From Paludibacteraceae bacterium (GTDB lineage: Bacteria > Bacteroidota > Bacteroidia > Bacteroidales > Paludibacteraceae): a stretch of DNA of 35,653 nucleotides. A program made the translations under genes and the position numbers. The stretch is taken from NCBI GenBank assembly GCA_017439235.1, contig JAFSJN010000023.1, positions 1 through 35,653 of the forward strand. The letters are read 5' to 3'. Every line of letters begins with the position of its first letter. Within the stretch, counting starts at the first letter, position 1. Positions 6,104 to 15,238 of this stretch are shown here, piece by piece. Below the pieces are notes generated by a model that made no database searches, was not told where the DNA came from, and was given only the letters and a program-made list of their open reading frames with translations.

Positions 6104-7965
6104 AGTATTCTTTTCTCTCTTCAGTTGTCGCTCTGGCTATCGTAGCAGGGCTGATGAGCAGTTGTAAAGCCGATGTCGACTTGAAGAACATCGACAAGCG
6201 CACCTGGGTGAATGTGGGCTTGGCTCTGCCTATAGGAGACATCACCGCCACCTTGGGCGATTTCTTAGGCGACAACCAGGTGGACAACATCTTTATCAAT
6301 GACAAAGGTATCATCTATTTCCGCGACACCTTTGATATCTCGAGAACGTACCACGAGGTAGACTTAGCCAAGTATATCTCGGAGGCTCATCAGGATTTCA
6401 AGGTATACGAGCAATTGGAAGGGCTGCCATTCTTTGAGGACGGTAAGATTACCGGTATGGGCATAGAGATTCCCCTATCCTTCCCGCTGACGATTAAGTT
6501 GAACGGCATCAACACAGATGTCGACAATGAGCGTCTGGATAGTGCGCAGATTAAGAACGCCAGCTTCGTGAGCAATATCCATACTACCGACCTGCCCTTA
6601 CCTTGGGAATGGATTACTCGTGTGGAGATAGAATTGGGCGAAGCCTTCTCGCGTCCGGAAGGTAACACCGTTCGCGTATACACCAAAGGCGACGGATACG
6701 GATACAATCAGGATATTGATATTCCTATCGAGGACTTCACAATATGCTTGATGAAGAACCGCAATCTCAATCCCGCTACCGACCAAAACAAATACAACTA
6801 CAACACGATTGACAGTTGTAACTTTACCGTACACTTCTATTTCGAGGTGCCCATGGGCATAGAGGTAACAGTGCCGACAACAGCTGCCTTCAACTACGAT
6901 TTGGCGGTACAATTCATCAAATACTACGCTATCTGGGGCTACTTTAAGCCGTCCTCAGAGATGCGCGATGCGGATACGGTAGTTATCGCTAAAGAATGGC
7001 CCAAATGGAAAGACCTGCAGCGTGCACGTCTGCCCTTTGCGGAGCCGACGGTAGATATGATGGTGACCACACAGGTGGCCGGCCGCACCGTAATGCACGG
7101 CGAATATCTCTATGCCGAGACAACGGCTGACGGACAAAAAGAATACGCTACCTTCAACGGCAGTCACAAACGCGACTATCCGTTTACCGAAGGCCAATGG
7201 TTGCCGCTGACCAGCGAGATAGGCGATTCGGCTACAGCACACATCCCCTTTGACAATACCGAGACCAACGGACGTATAGACCGCTTATTTGCAGTGCGTC
7301 CCGATATCTTGGGATATAAGTTCAATATCGAATTTGACCGTATGGTTACGCCGCAGATACGTATTACCGAGAATACGGACATGCGCATCGACGCCGACAT
7401 TACCCTGCCCTTTATCTTCAACGAGGGCATAGGATTGAACTATTTCGATACGGTAAACGATGTCAACCTCACCGATTACACCATTGACTCGCTGCTCGCC
7501 GATGCCAATATATTGGACACCGTAGTAGCCAGCGACATTCGCGTCTACTTACACGCTCGCAACCGTATCCCGCTCAATATCAAGGGTGTTGTACGTTTTG
7601 CCGATTCGTTAGGCAATATCATTATGGACCCCGTTGACCCGACAGTACCGATGCGTCTATCCAATACGGATACGCTGCGTTTCCTGCCACCTAAGTATGT
7701 GCGCGAAGGTGGTACCTATCACATCAGCGAACCGGGTGAGAGCGTATTCATCTTAGTAGTAGACAAACCGCACTTCGATTTATTCAATCAAATCAAGTCG
7801 ATACGCTTCAATGCTTTTGCAGATGATGACCCGTTGCATTCGGCTTATCGCGACATACCGGGATTCCAAGTTAAGTTGGATTCGTTGGATGCGCTGACGA
7901 TACAGATAGGTGTAGCGGCTAACATAGATGCCGTCATTAACCCCGATGGTAACACTAAAAAATAA
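6100..7965 (+). CDS. Large outer-membrane lipoprotein of unknown function
   Basis: 621 aa from the ATG at 6100. The signal MKYSFLSSVVALAIVAGLMSSC carries a lipobox with the lipidated cysteine at position 22. An in-frame ATG at 6091 would add three residues. The rest is soluble and beta-rich, full of Asp/Thr turns, with no transmembrane segment or catalytic motif I recognise. It lies 12 nt before the OmpA-like gene and heads the same transcript from the promoter at 6031-6062, so the pair may act together at the outer membrane. I would call it a Bacteroidota-specific lipoprotein of undefined role. Confidence 0.75.
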   Translation: MKYSFLSSVVALAIVAGLMSSCKADVDLKNIDKRTWVNVGLALPIGDITATLGDFLGDNQVDNIFINDKGIIYFRDTFDISRTYHEVDLAKYISEAHQDFKVYEQLEGLPFFEDGKITGMGIEIPLSFPLTIKLNGINTDVDNERLDSAQIKNASFVSNIHTTDLPLPWEWITRVEIELGEAFSRPEGNTVRVYTKGDGYGYNQDIDIPIEDFTICLMKNRNLNPATDQNKYNYNTIDSCNFTVHFYFEVPMGIEVTVPTTAAFNYDLAVQFIKYYAIWGYFKPSSEMRDADTVVIAKEWPKWKDLQRARLPFAEPTVDMMVTTQVAGRTVMHGEYLYAETTADGQKEYATFNGSHKRDYPFTEGQWLPLTSEIGDSATAHIPFDNTETNGRIDRLFAVRPDILGYKFNIEFDRMVTPQIRITENTDMRIDADITLPFIFNEGIGLNYFDTVNDVNLTDYTIDSLLADANILDTVVASDIRVYLHARNRIPLNIKGVVRFADSLGNIIMDPVDPTVPMRLSNTDTLRFLPPKYVREGGTYHISEPGESVFILVVDKPHFDLFNQIKSIRFNAFADDDPLHSAYRDIPGFQVKLDSLDALTIQIGVAANIDAVINPDGNTKK

Positions 7966-7977
7966 GGAGGCAGGACA

Positions 7978-10461
7978 ATGAAGACACTACGACGTTTCGC
8001 ACTTATCGCCCTGACCCTTGTCACGGCATCGGTATCGGCCCAAGAGGTTGCCACATTATTCTTCCTGGAGAATGCTCCTATGCGTCATATGCTCAACCCG
8101 GCCTTCCAACCGGTGAGTGACGGCTATGTATTAGTATCGCCATTGGGCTATACCAGTCTATGGTTGGGTAATAACTCGCTGACCGCCAGCGACCTCATCT
8201 TCAAGCAGAACGGTCAGACAGTCACCGCCCTGCACCCGGACGTAAGCAGAAGCACGGTATTGAAACCAATCCGCAAAGTGACCCTCAACGATATGTCGCT
8301 GACGATGAACTTAGCCAGTTTTGGATTCCGCTACAAAGAGAAAGGCTATATACATATCGGCATCTCGGAGCGCGTAGAGGTCGGTCTGTCGGTGCCCCGT
8401 ACGCTTGCTGAGTTCGTATTGGACGGCGGGATGGCCAACCCGGATGGTATCAACTCGTATGATATCACCCGTTTGGGTTCACGTATGAGTGCGTACATGG
8501 AGATTGCCGGAGGCTATTCGCACCAACTCAACGAGAAGTGGACGATAGGTGGTAAGTTGAAATTCCTATTGGGCCACGCGTATATAGGCTTCCATAACAA
8601 CGACCTGAAGATCAAGACCTCGACCGAATCGTGGCATATACAAGGTACAGGTAACGTAGTTATCGCCGCTCCCATCAACAAGAGCGTGCTGCCTAACGAG
8701 TTGACCTACGACAATACCAAGGGTATCAACGTAGGTGACCTGCTCAAAGGCCTGGCTGCAGCCGACTATATAGAGCCGCAAGGTTACGGTGCTGCCTTAG
8801 ACTTCGGTTTTACCTATAAGCCCCATAAACAGGTGCAGATCTCTGCCGCCCTGAACGACTTAGGATTCATCGTCTGGAACAAAGGATATTCCTATAAGAC
8901 ATCCGATGACTCGATATACACCGGCATACCGGGCATGCAATACGACCGTTATAAGGATGCCAATAATAAGTTCGACAGTCAGAAATTGCTGGACGATGTA
9001 GTAGACGCCCTCGAGAACTACGCCCGCAGTATCCACTCGCAGACGCATACAACCAGTTTCACCCGCATGCTCTCGGCTCGATTGAATGTAGGTGTAGATG
9101 CCAACTTCTGCCACAACATCTTAGGTGTAGGCATATTAAGCAAAACACGTCTATTCAACAACCGTCTGTACGAGGAGGTAACAATAGGCGGCGCTGTACG
9201 TCCCGTAAACTGGTTTAACTTCGCCCTCTCCTACTCGCTCATCAACAACGGTAAGTACAGCAACTTTGGTGCCGGTATCAGTATTATGCCTTACGACGGC
9301 ATCAATATGACGCTGGCTATGGACTATATCCCCACCACCTATGCATATACAGGCAAGGCCCCCATCCCGTACAAGACCAGCGGAGTGAATCTCGCCTTAG
9401 GCTTCTCCATCGTATGGGGCACCAACCACAAGCCCGACCAGGATAAGGACGGCGTATGGGATAAGATAGATATGTGTCCCAATACACCCAGAAATATAAC
9501 AGTAGACCTGTTGGGTTGTCCTATGGACACCGATGGCGACGGAGTGCCCGACTATTTGGACCAATGCCCGGAGACTTCGGAGAAAGCCTACGGATTGATA
9601 GATACCTTAGGATGTCCGTTAGATACCGACAGCGATGGCGTTGCCGATTATCTGGACCGCTGTCCGCATACGTTGCCCGAAGCAAGAGCCTATGTTGACT
9701 CCTTAGGTTGCGATAAAGACACCGATGGCGACGGCGTACCAGACTATATGGATTCGTGTCCCAACACGTTACCAGAGGCCAGAGCCTATGTAGACGGTCT
9801 CGGTTGCGACAAGGATACCGATGGCGACGGAGTGCCCGACTACCGCGACCAGTGTCCGGACACCAAACCGGAAGCTATTCCATTTATCGACTCGCTCGGT
9901 TGCGACCGCGACGACGACGGTGACGGTGTTCCGAACTATATTGACAAATGTCCCGAGCAACCCGGTCCCGCTTACAACAGCGGATGCCCGGAGGTGAAGA
10001 AAGAGGTTCGTAACCTGCTCAAGAAAGCTATGCAGGGTATCCAGTTCGAGACCGGTAAAGCCATCATTAAGTCCTCGAGTAATCCTATCATGAATGAGAT
10101 AGCGGCACAGTTTATCGCTAATCCCAATTACATGATAGAGGTACAAGGTCACACCGATAACGTCGGCAAGCCTGAGCGCAACAAAGAACTCAGTCAGCAG
10201 CGTGCCGAAGCGGTACGTGAGTACCTGATTGGTGCCGGTGTACCTGCAGAGCGTCTGACGGCCGTAGGTTATGGTGACGAGATGCCCATTGCAGACAACA
10301 AGACCAAGAAAGGTCGTGCCGAGAATCGCCGCGTAGCCTTCGACATAACGATAGAGCAGATATCTTACGAGACTATCTATGACCACGCCGATTCTACCCT
10401 CCTCCGTCAACACTTAGAGGAGATAAAGGCTATGCAGATGCCGCAAGAAGAACAAAAATAA
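7978..10461 (+). CDS. OmpA-family outer membrane protein with DUF5723-like barrel and six TSP3 repeats
   Basis: 827 aa. Signal peptide at residues 1-22 (ending VSAQ). Residues about 23-480 look like a membrane beta-barrel of the DUF5723 kind. Residues about 487-671 carry six thrombospondin type-3 calcium repeats of roughly 32 aa with DxDGDGVPDYxDxCP cores. Residues about 680-805 are an OmpA C-terminal peptidoglycan-binding domain (IQFETGKAII, VQGHTDNVG, RLTAVGYGDEMP, RRVAFD). It probably links outer membrane and cell wall. A GGAGG sits about 10 nt before the ATG, an unusually clear Shine-Dalgarno for this phylum. Repeat units at DNA level are nearly identical (for example around 9528 and 9821), so repeat number could vary between strains. 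Confidence 0.88.
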   Translation: MKTLRRFALIALTLVTASVSAQEVATLFFLENAPMRHMLNPAFQPVSDGYVLVSPLGYTSLWLGNNSLTASDLIFKQNGQTVTALHPDVSRSTVLKPIRKVTLNDMSLTMNLASFGFRYKEKGYIHIGISERVEVGLSVPRTLAEFVLDGGMANPDGINSYDITRLGSRMSAYMEIAGGYSHQLNEKWTIGGKLKFLLGHAYIGFHNNDLKIKTSTESWHIQGTGNVVIAAPINKSVLPNELTYDNTKGINVGDLLKGLAAADYIEPQGYGAALDFGFTYKPHKQVQISAALNDLGFIVWNKGYSYKTSDDSIYTGIPGMQYDRYKDANNKFDSQKLLDDVVDALENYARSIHSQTHTTSFTRMLSARLNVGVDANFCHNILGVGILSKTRLFNNRLYEEVTIGGAVRPVNWFNFALSYSLINNGKYSNFGAGISIMPYDGINMTLAMDYIPTTYAYTGKAPIPYKTSGVNLALGFSIVWGTNHKPDQDKDGVWDKIDMCPNTPRNITVDLLGCPMDTDGDGVPDYLDQCPETSEKAYGLIDTLGCPLDTDSDGVADYLDRCPHTLPEARAYVDSLGCDKDTDGDGVPDYMDSCPNTLPEARAYVDGLGCDKDTDGDGVPDYRDQCPDTKPEAIPFIDSLGCDRDDDGDGVPNYIDKCPEQPGPAYNSGCPEVKKEVRNLLKKAMQGIQFETGKAIIKSSSNPIMNEIAAQFIANPNYMIEVQGHTDNVGKPERNKELSQQRAEAVREYLIGAGVPAERLTAVGYGDEMPIADNKTKKGRAENRRVAFDITIEQISYETIYDHADSTLLRQHLEEIKAMQMPQEEQK

Positions 10462-10489
10462 GCATATTAACTAATAAAACATTTATACT

Positions 10490-11209
10490 ATGGGAAGAGC
10501 TTTTGAATATCGCAAAGCGACAAAACTGAAACGGTGGGGTCATATGGCCCGTACATTTACCAAACTGGGTAAAGAAATCACGATAGCAGCCCGCGAGGGC
10601 GGTGCCGATCCGGATGGTAACCCGCGCTTGCGTATGCTGATTCAGCAGTGCAAACGTGAGAATATGCCTAAGGACAATATCGATCGCGCCATCAAGAAAG
10701 CTACCGATAAATCGTCGGAAGGCTACAAGGAGATCAACTACGAAGGATACGGACCACATGGTATAGCTATCTTTATCGAGACCGCTACCGATAATCACAT
10801 GCGTACGGTTGCCAATATCCGCTCCTACTTCACCAAACACGGCGGCAACTTAGGTACACAAGGCTGTCTGCAGTTCTTATTCGACCGTAAGGCCTGCTTT
10901 ACCGTAACGCGCAAGGACGGCGTTGATTTGGATGAATTAGAGTTGGAGTTGATTGACTTCGGCGTAGAGGAGTTAGACGTAGACGAGGAAGAAAACACCA
11001 TCGTTATCTACTGTGACTTCGATCAGTACAACGGCATGCAGAAATACCTGGAAGACAACGGTTTCGAAATCCAATCGTGCGAATTTGTCCGCATACCGAA
11101 CGATACCAAGACGCTGAACGATGAAGAACGCGAGTCCGTACAAAAACTCATCGACAAGATTGAGGAGGACGAAGACGTTCAAAATGTATTCACCAATTTA
11201 GCAGACTGA
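10490..11209 (+). CDS. yebC: YebC/PmpR family protein
   Basis: 239 aa, the normal family length. The N-terminus MGRAFEYRKATKLKRWGHMA, followed by LGKEITIAAREGGADPDGNPRL and MPKDNIDRAIKKA, is diagnostic. Members were first described as DNA-binding regulators, and some promote translation of proline-rich stretches; which applies here is not visible. It follows the ompA-like gene after 28 nt and precedes rsmG by 2 nt, which fits a translation-related role in this run. Confidence 0.93.
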   Translation: MGRAFEYRKATKLKRWGHMARTFTKLGKEITIAAREGGADPDGNPRLRMLIQQCKRENMPKDNIDRAIKKATDKSSEGYKEINYEGYGPHGIAIFIETATDNHMRTVANIRSYFTKHGGNLGTQGCLQFLFDRKACFTVTRKDGVDLDELELELIDFGVEELDVDEEENTIVIYCDFDQYNGMQKYLEDNGFEIQSCEFVRIPNDTKTLNDEERESVQKLIDKIEEDEDVQNVFTNLAD

Positions 11210-11211
11210 TT

Positions 11212-11829
11212 TTGAATCTTATCCCCACATATTTCCGGCTTACGGACACGCAGGCGACGCAGATGGCCGCCCTGGAGGAGCTATATCCCGAATGGAACGA
11301 GAAGATCAATCTTATCTCGCGTAAGGACATAGCTAACCTGGAGGAGCACCACTTGCTGCATTCTCTCGCCATAGCTAAAGTATTGTCCTTTACGCCCGGC
11401 ACTACCCTGCTAGACGTTGGGACAGGAGGCGGTTTCCCGGGAATCCCGTTGGCGATACTGTTTCCGGAGTGTCAGTTTACACTTATCGACTCTATCGGTA
11501 AGAAGATTCGCGTAGCGCAAGATATTGCTGCGCATATCGGCTTGACCAACGTAACGTGTATACAAGAGCGGGCAGAAGAGGAACACGGACAGTACGACTT
11601 TGTTATCTCGCGAGCCGTGATGCCCCTGCCGGATTTGGTCAAACTGGTGCGTAAGAATGTGCATCACCGTCATCGTAATGCTATGCCTAACGGCTTAATC
11701 GTACTGAAAGGCGGCAACCTGGACGGTGAGATACATGCTTACCGCAACATAGCCGAAGTGACGGAGATAAGTCAATTCTTCCGCGAAGAATGGTATCGCG
11801 AGAAGCGCGTCATATACTTGCCCATATGA
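11212..11829 (+). CDS. rsmG: 16S rRNA (guanine-N7)-methyltransferase G
   Basis: 205 aa. SAM-dependent enzyme that methylates G527 of 16S rRNA in the family. The SAM-binding loop DVGTGGGFPGIPLAI, LIDSIGKKIRVA and the SRAVMPL motif are all present. The start is TTG at 11212, 2 nt after the yebC stop: no in-frame ATG precedes the conserved N-terminal helix, and LNLIPTYFRLTDTQ matches the expected beginning. The gene ends in an ATGA overlap with the next gene, indicating translational coupling. Confidence 0.92.
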   Translation: MNLIPTYFRLTDTQATQMAALEELYPEWNEKINLISRKDIANLEEHHLLHSLAIAKVLSFTPGTTLLDVGTGGGFPGIPLAILFPECQFTLIDSIGKKIRVAQDIAAHIGLTNVTCIQERAEEEHGQYDFVISRAVMPLPDLVKLVRKNVHHRHRNAMPNGLIVLKGGNLDGEIHAYRNIAEVTEISQFFREEWYREKRVIYLPI

Positions 11830-12200
11830 GTGAGCGCAAGGACATACCGAGGGCCGTCAACGGCATCTTCAAGGACCGCGGCAGTAAGTTCCTGAGTTTC
11901 GCAGAGCCTATCGGCTCAGAAGATGAAGCTAAGGCACGTATAGCCTGGTACAAAAAGAAATACCACGACGCCAGACATGTATGTTACGCCTATCGTCTGG
12001 GAGAGGATTTATACCGCACCAAAGACGACGGCGAGCCTCACGGAACGGCAGGAGCCCCTATCCTACGGACTATAGATGCAGGGAATTGGGATAAAATATT
12101 GGTAGTAGTAGTGCGCTATTTTGGCGGCACATTATTAGGAACAGGCGGCCTAATGGTTGCCTATAGAGAAGCGACAAAAGATGCTTTGTCAAAATTGTAA
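11826..12200 (+). CDS. Short YigZ/IMPACT family protein lacking the C-terminal domain
   Basis: 124 aa. Contains the whole UPF0029 (Impact N-terminal) domain: DRGSKFLSFAEPI, YHDARHVCYAYRLG, DDGEPHGTAGAPIL and VVRYFGGTLLGTGGL. Usual bacterial YigZ proteins have about 200 aa with a second ferredoxin-like domain (DUF1949); here the frame stops at DALSKL right after the first domain. The ATG at 11826 overlaps the rsmG stop codon. Function in bacteria is poorly defined; the eukaryotic relative Impact acts in translational stress control. Whether the short form is active is unknown. Confidence 0.85.
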   Translation: MSERKDIPRAVNGIFKDRGSKFLSFAEPIGSEDEAKARIAWYKKKYHDARHVCYAYRLGEDLYRTKDDGEPHGTAGAPILRTIDAGNWDKILVVVVRYFGGTLLGTGGLMVAYREATKDALSKL

Positions 12201-12204
12201 TTGT

Positions 12205-13224
12205 ATGAAAGTAAGAATGAGTAATCCTTATCGACACATCCAGGCATACCCGATGAACGGATTGCTGCAAATCACAGACTACGTAGCCTTACTGCCTTTC
12301 TTGCGCAGTTTGGCTAAGAAGACTTGCACCAGTCTGACATTAGATTATGCCGAAGGTCAGAAGGAGACTATCGAACAGGATATCAAGCACGGAGCCATGT
12401 TTATGACCAACCATCGTGATATCGTGATGGATGCCGGTTTCCTGACATTGCTGGTGCGTGCCAAATACAATATCCGCCCGTACGTAGGCATGGGTAACAA
12501 CCTGTTCGGCAAGTGGTGGATTAAGCCCTTAGCGCGATTTAATCACGCGTTTGTGGTGATTCGTGACGGCGGTCCGCGCGAGATTATGCAGCATAGTCAG
12601 ACTATGGCTTCGTATCTGCGATTCTTGCGTCGCAAGCATCATAGTATTTGGTTGGCTCAGCGTGAAGGACGCGCCAAGGACAGCGACGACCGCACGCAGC
12701 CGGCTGTATTAAAGATGCTGACCTTAGGATTCGACAAGTCGACCTGCTTCCTGGATGCGATGAAGGAAATGAATATCTGTCCCGTGTCAATCTCGTACGA
12801 ATTCGACCCGTGCGACTATTTGAAGGCACAGGAGATGCAACAGAAACGCGACGATGCGGCTTGGACTAAGTCCAAACACGACGATATCGTATCGATGAAA
12901 ACCGGTATCATGGGCCATAAGGGCCGCGTCGTGTTCCGCCTGACACCCTCTGTCAACCACTGGATAGACGCCAACCGCGAGAAATTGGACGCTATGACGC
13001 GTAACGAACAGATATTGGCCGTAGCTGCTCAGATAGATAGACAGATTCACCAAAACTATGAGCTCTTTGAACGTGGAGAAGAGTTTACGACCTACCTCCA
13101 GCAACAGGTGGCAAAAGTAGATATTCCCAACAAAGACGAGGCCTTCCTGTTGGAAAAAATGAATGAGATGTACACTAATCCGGTTAAGAATTATGAAGCA
13201 AGCAATCTTCCCGGGGAGCTTTGA
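12205..13224 (+). CDS. PlsC-like phospholipid or ornithine-lipid acyltransferase
   Basis: 339 aa from the ATG at 12205 (a second ATG at 12217 is equally possible). The glycerol-acyltransferase motif appears as MTNHRDIVMDA, later IWLAQREGRAKD (a variant of the substrate-binding EGTR block) and CPVSISYEFDP. This is the Bacteroidota version with NHRDIV in place of NHxSxxD. It would transfer an acyl chain to a lysophospholipid or related acceptor at the inner membrane; the acceptor is not deducible. It overlaps coaD by 32 nt. Confidence 0.82.
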   Translation: MKVRMSNPYRHIQAYPMNGLLQITDYVALLPFLRSLAKKTCTSLTLDYAEGQKETIEQDIKHGAMFMTNHRDIVMDAGFLTLLVRAKYNIRPYVGMGNNLFGKWWIKPLARFNHAFVVIRDGGPREIMQHSQTMASYLRFLRRKHHSIWLAQREGRAKDSDDRTQPAVLKMLTLGFDKSTCFLDAMKEMNICPVSISYEFDPCDYLKAQEMQQKRDDAAWTKSKHDDIVSMKTGIMGHKGRVVFRLTPSVNHWIDANREKLDAMTRNEQILAVAAQIDRQIHQNYELFERGEEFTTYLQQQVAKVDIPNKDEAFLLEKMNEMYTNPVKNYEASNLPGEL

Positions 13225-13642
13225 TCCCTTTACGGTAGGACATTACGATATCGTTAAGCGCGGTCTGGAAATCTTTGACCACATCACCATCGGCATAGGT
13301 CGCAACTCTACTAAGAAGGAGACCTTCCCTATTCGTGAGCGATTGACAGCTATCCAAAAGATATTTGCTGACGATGCGCGCATAGATGTGCAGATATACG
13401 ATTGCCTGACGGTAGATTTTGCCAAACAGGTAGGGGCTGAGTTTATTCTGCGTGGCATTCGTTGCGTAGAAGACTTTGAATATGAGCGAAATATGGCAGA
13501 AGCCAATAAACAATTAGGCAATGTAGAGACGATTTTGCTATACACGCGTCCCGAATATGCGCACATCAGTTCTACCCTCGTACGCGACCTATACGCCTAC
13601 AATAAAGATGTATCGGCGTACGTTCCTAACCATTTGAAATAA
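13193..13642 (+). CDS. coaD: Phosphopantetheine adenylyltransferase
   Basis: 149 aa. Transfers AMP from ATP to 4'-phosphopantetheine in coenzyme A synthesis. Key motifs are GSFDPFTVGHYDIVKRG near the N-terminus (nucleotidyltransferase TxGH site), LRGIRCVEDFEYE and the ISSTLVRDL block. The ATG at 13193 puts GSFDP at the usual distance; the frame could extend upstream only within the acyltransferase gene. It is followed by the protease gene after 6 nt. Confidence 0.95.
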   Translation: MKQAIFPGSFDPFTVGHYDIVKRGLEIFDHITIGIGRNSTKKETFPIRERLTAIQKIFADDARIDVQIYDCLTVDFAKQVGAEFILRGIRCVEDFEYERNMAEANKQLGNVETILLYTRPEYAHISSTLVRDLYAYNKDVSAYVPNHLK

Positions 13643-13648
13643 ACAACT

Positions 13649-15235
13649 ATGCACTCTCCGGCACGAAAGATATTGGTAGGTTTGCTGTTGGCTTCCGCTA
13701 CGCTGTTACAGGCACAAAAAGCCGATCAGACCTCGCTCATTCAAAAACACCTGACTATCTACACCGATGTCATGCGGCAGTTGGATATCAACTATGTGGA
13801 CACGCTCAATTACGAGGATTTAGTAGAGACCGCTATTCAGCAGATGCTCCGCAAGGTCGACCCATATACGGTCTATATCCCTAAGAGTGAGGACGATAAC
13901 CTCAAGATGATGACCACAGGCAAGTATGGAGGCATAGGTGCTATCATTATGCAGCGTGACTCGTTTGTGATAGTCAGTGAGCCGTATGCCGGCAATCCTG
14001 CTGCCGAGAATGATGTTTTGGCTGGAGATACTATCGTGTCCGTAGACGGATTCGACTGTTTCAAAAAGACCACCAAGGATGTGAGTGACCACTTGAGGGG
14101 CAATCCCGGCACTAAGGTTAAGATTACCCTTCGTCGCGGCGGCTATGATGAGCCATTGGTACGCGAGTTTGAACGCCGCGAGATACACTTGCCAGCTGTC
14201 ACCTACTCGACTAAAGTAGGAGGTGAAGATTCGGGAATAGGCTATATCCTCTTCTCGGAATTCACTTCGGGTAGTGCACAGGACTTCTTAGTGGCCTTAG
14301 AGCGTTTGGTTCGCGAACAAGGAGTCAACAAGCTCATCATTGACCTTCGCGGCAATGGCGGCGGCATCATTGATGAGGCTATTCAGATGGTCAGTTACTT
14401 TGTGGACAAGGGTACCGAGGTAGTTACTACCAAAGGCAAGACCGAGGCATCGAATCGTTCATACAACACACGTACGTCGCCTATCTATAAGGATATGCCG
14501 TTAGTTGTATTAGTAGACGGACACTCTGCTTCAGCCGCCGAGATTGTATCGGGCAGTCTGCAAGACTTCCACCGAGCTACACTGATAGGTCAACGCACCT
14601 TTGGTAAGGGATTGGTGCAATCGGTTCGCCCGATAGCCTATGAAGGTCACCTAAAGGTAACTACGGCACATTATTACCTGCCCAGCGGACGCTGCATACA
14701 GGCTATCGACTACTCCGCTCGTCAGAAAGGCGAACAACTCAAACGCGACACCGCCGGTGGTATTTTGCCCGATATAGTGATGGATGATTCGGCAAAAGTG
14801 GATATCACTTACTCGCTGTATATCAAGCATATGCTTTTCGATTACTCTACGCGTTATCATCGTATGCACGACACTATTGCCCCTGCCGACCAATTTGAAT
14901 TAAGCGATGCAGAGATAGAGGATTTCCTTGGATTCTTAGACGAACGTGGCTTTGAATACGAGACGGAGACGAGTAAGTATTTCAAGCAGACTTTGGAAGT
15001 AGCCGAACACGAAGATTTGGACTCGACCACTATCGCATCGCTGAAGGCCTTTAAGGCGCAGTTGATTCCTTCGTACCGCGAGGCCGTCTATCGCAATCTG
15101 CAAGCCGTCAAAGATGCTCTGGCCGCAGAGATAGTACAACGGTATTATTTCCAGCAGGGTCGCGTAGCCTATCTGCTGCGCTCGGATAAGGAATTAGAAC
15201 GCGCGATAGAAATTATTCGTAACGAAAAAGAATAG
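13649..15235 (+). CDS. S41 family C-terminal processing protease
   Basis: 528 aa. A signal peptide covers residues 1-23 (ending LLQAQ). A PDZ domain follows at about 85-165 (GGIGAIIM, AAENDVLAGDTIVSVDG). The S41 catalytic core has the nucleophile S295 in HSASAAE and the general base K320 in FGKGLVQ, 25 residues apart as is usual for the family, plus LIIDLRGNGGG. A C-terminal helical extension follows. It is periplasmic and likely trims envelope proteins. It lies 3 nt before the Ig-like lipoprotein, which could be a partner or substrate, though nothing proves it. Confidence 0.9.
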   Translation: MHSPARKILVGLLLASATLLQAQKADQTSLIQKHLTIYTDVMRQLDINYVDTLNYEDLVETAIQQMLRKVDPYTVYIPKSEDDNLKMMTTGKYGGIGAIIMQRDSFVIVSEPYAGNPAAENDVLAGDTIVSVDGFDCFKKTTKDVSDHLRGNPGTKVKITLRRGGYDEPLVREFERREIHLPAVTYSTKVGGEDSGIGYILFSEFTSGSAQDFLVALERLVREQGVNKLIIDLRGNGGGIIDEAIQMVSYFVDKGTEVVTTKGKTEASNRSYNTRTSPIYKDMPLVVLVDGHSASAAEIVSGSLQDFHRATLIGQRTFGKGLVQSVRPIAYEGHLKVTTAHYYLPSGRCIQAIDYSARQKGEQLKRDTAGGILPDIVMDDSAKVDITYSLYIKHMLFDYSTRYHRMHDTIAPADQFELSDAEIEDFLGFLDERGFEYETETSKYFKQTLEVAEHEDLDSTTIASLKAFKAQLIPSYREAVYRNLQAVKDALAAEIVQRYYFQQGRVAYLLRSDKELERAIEIIRNEKE

Positions 15236-15238
15236 ACT

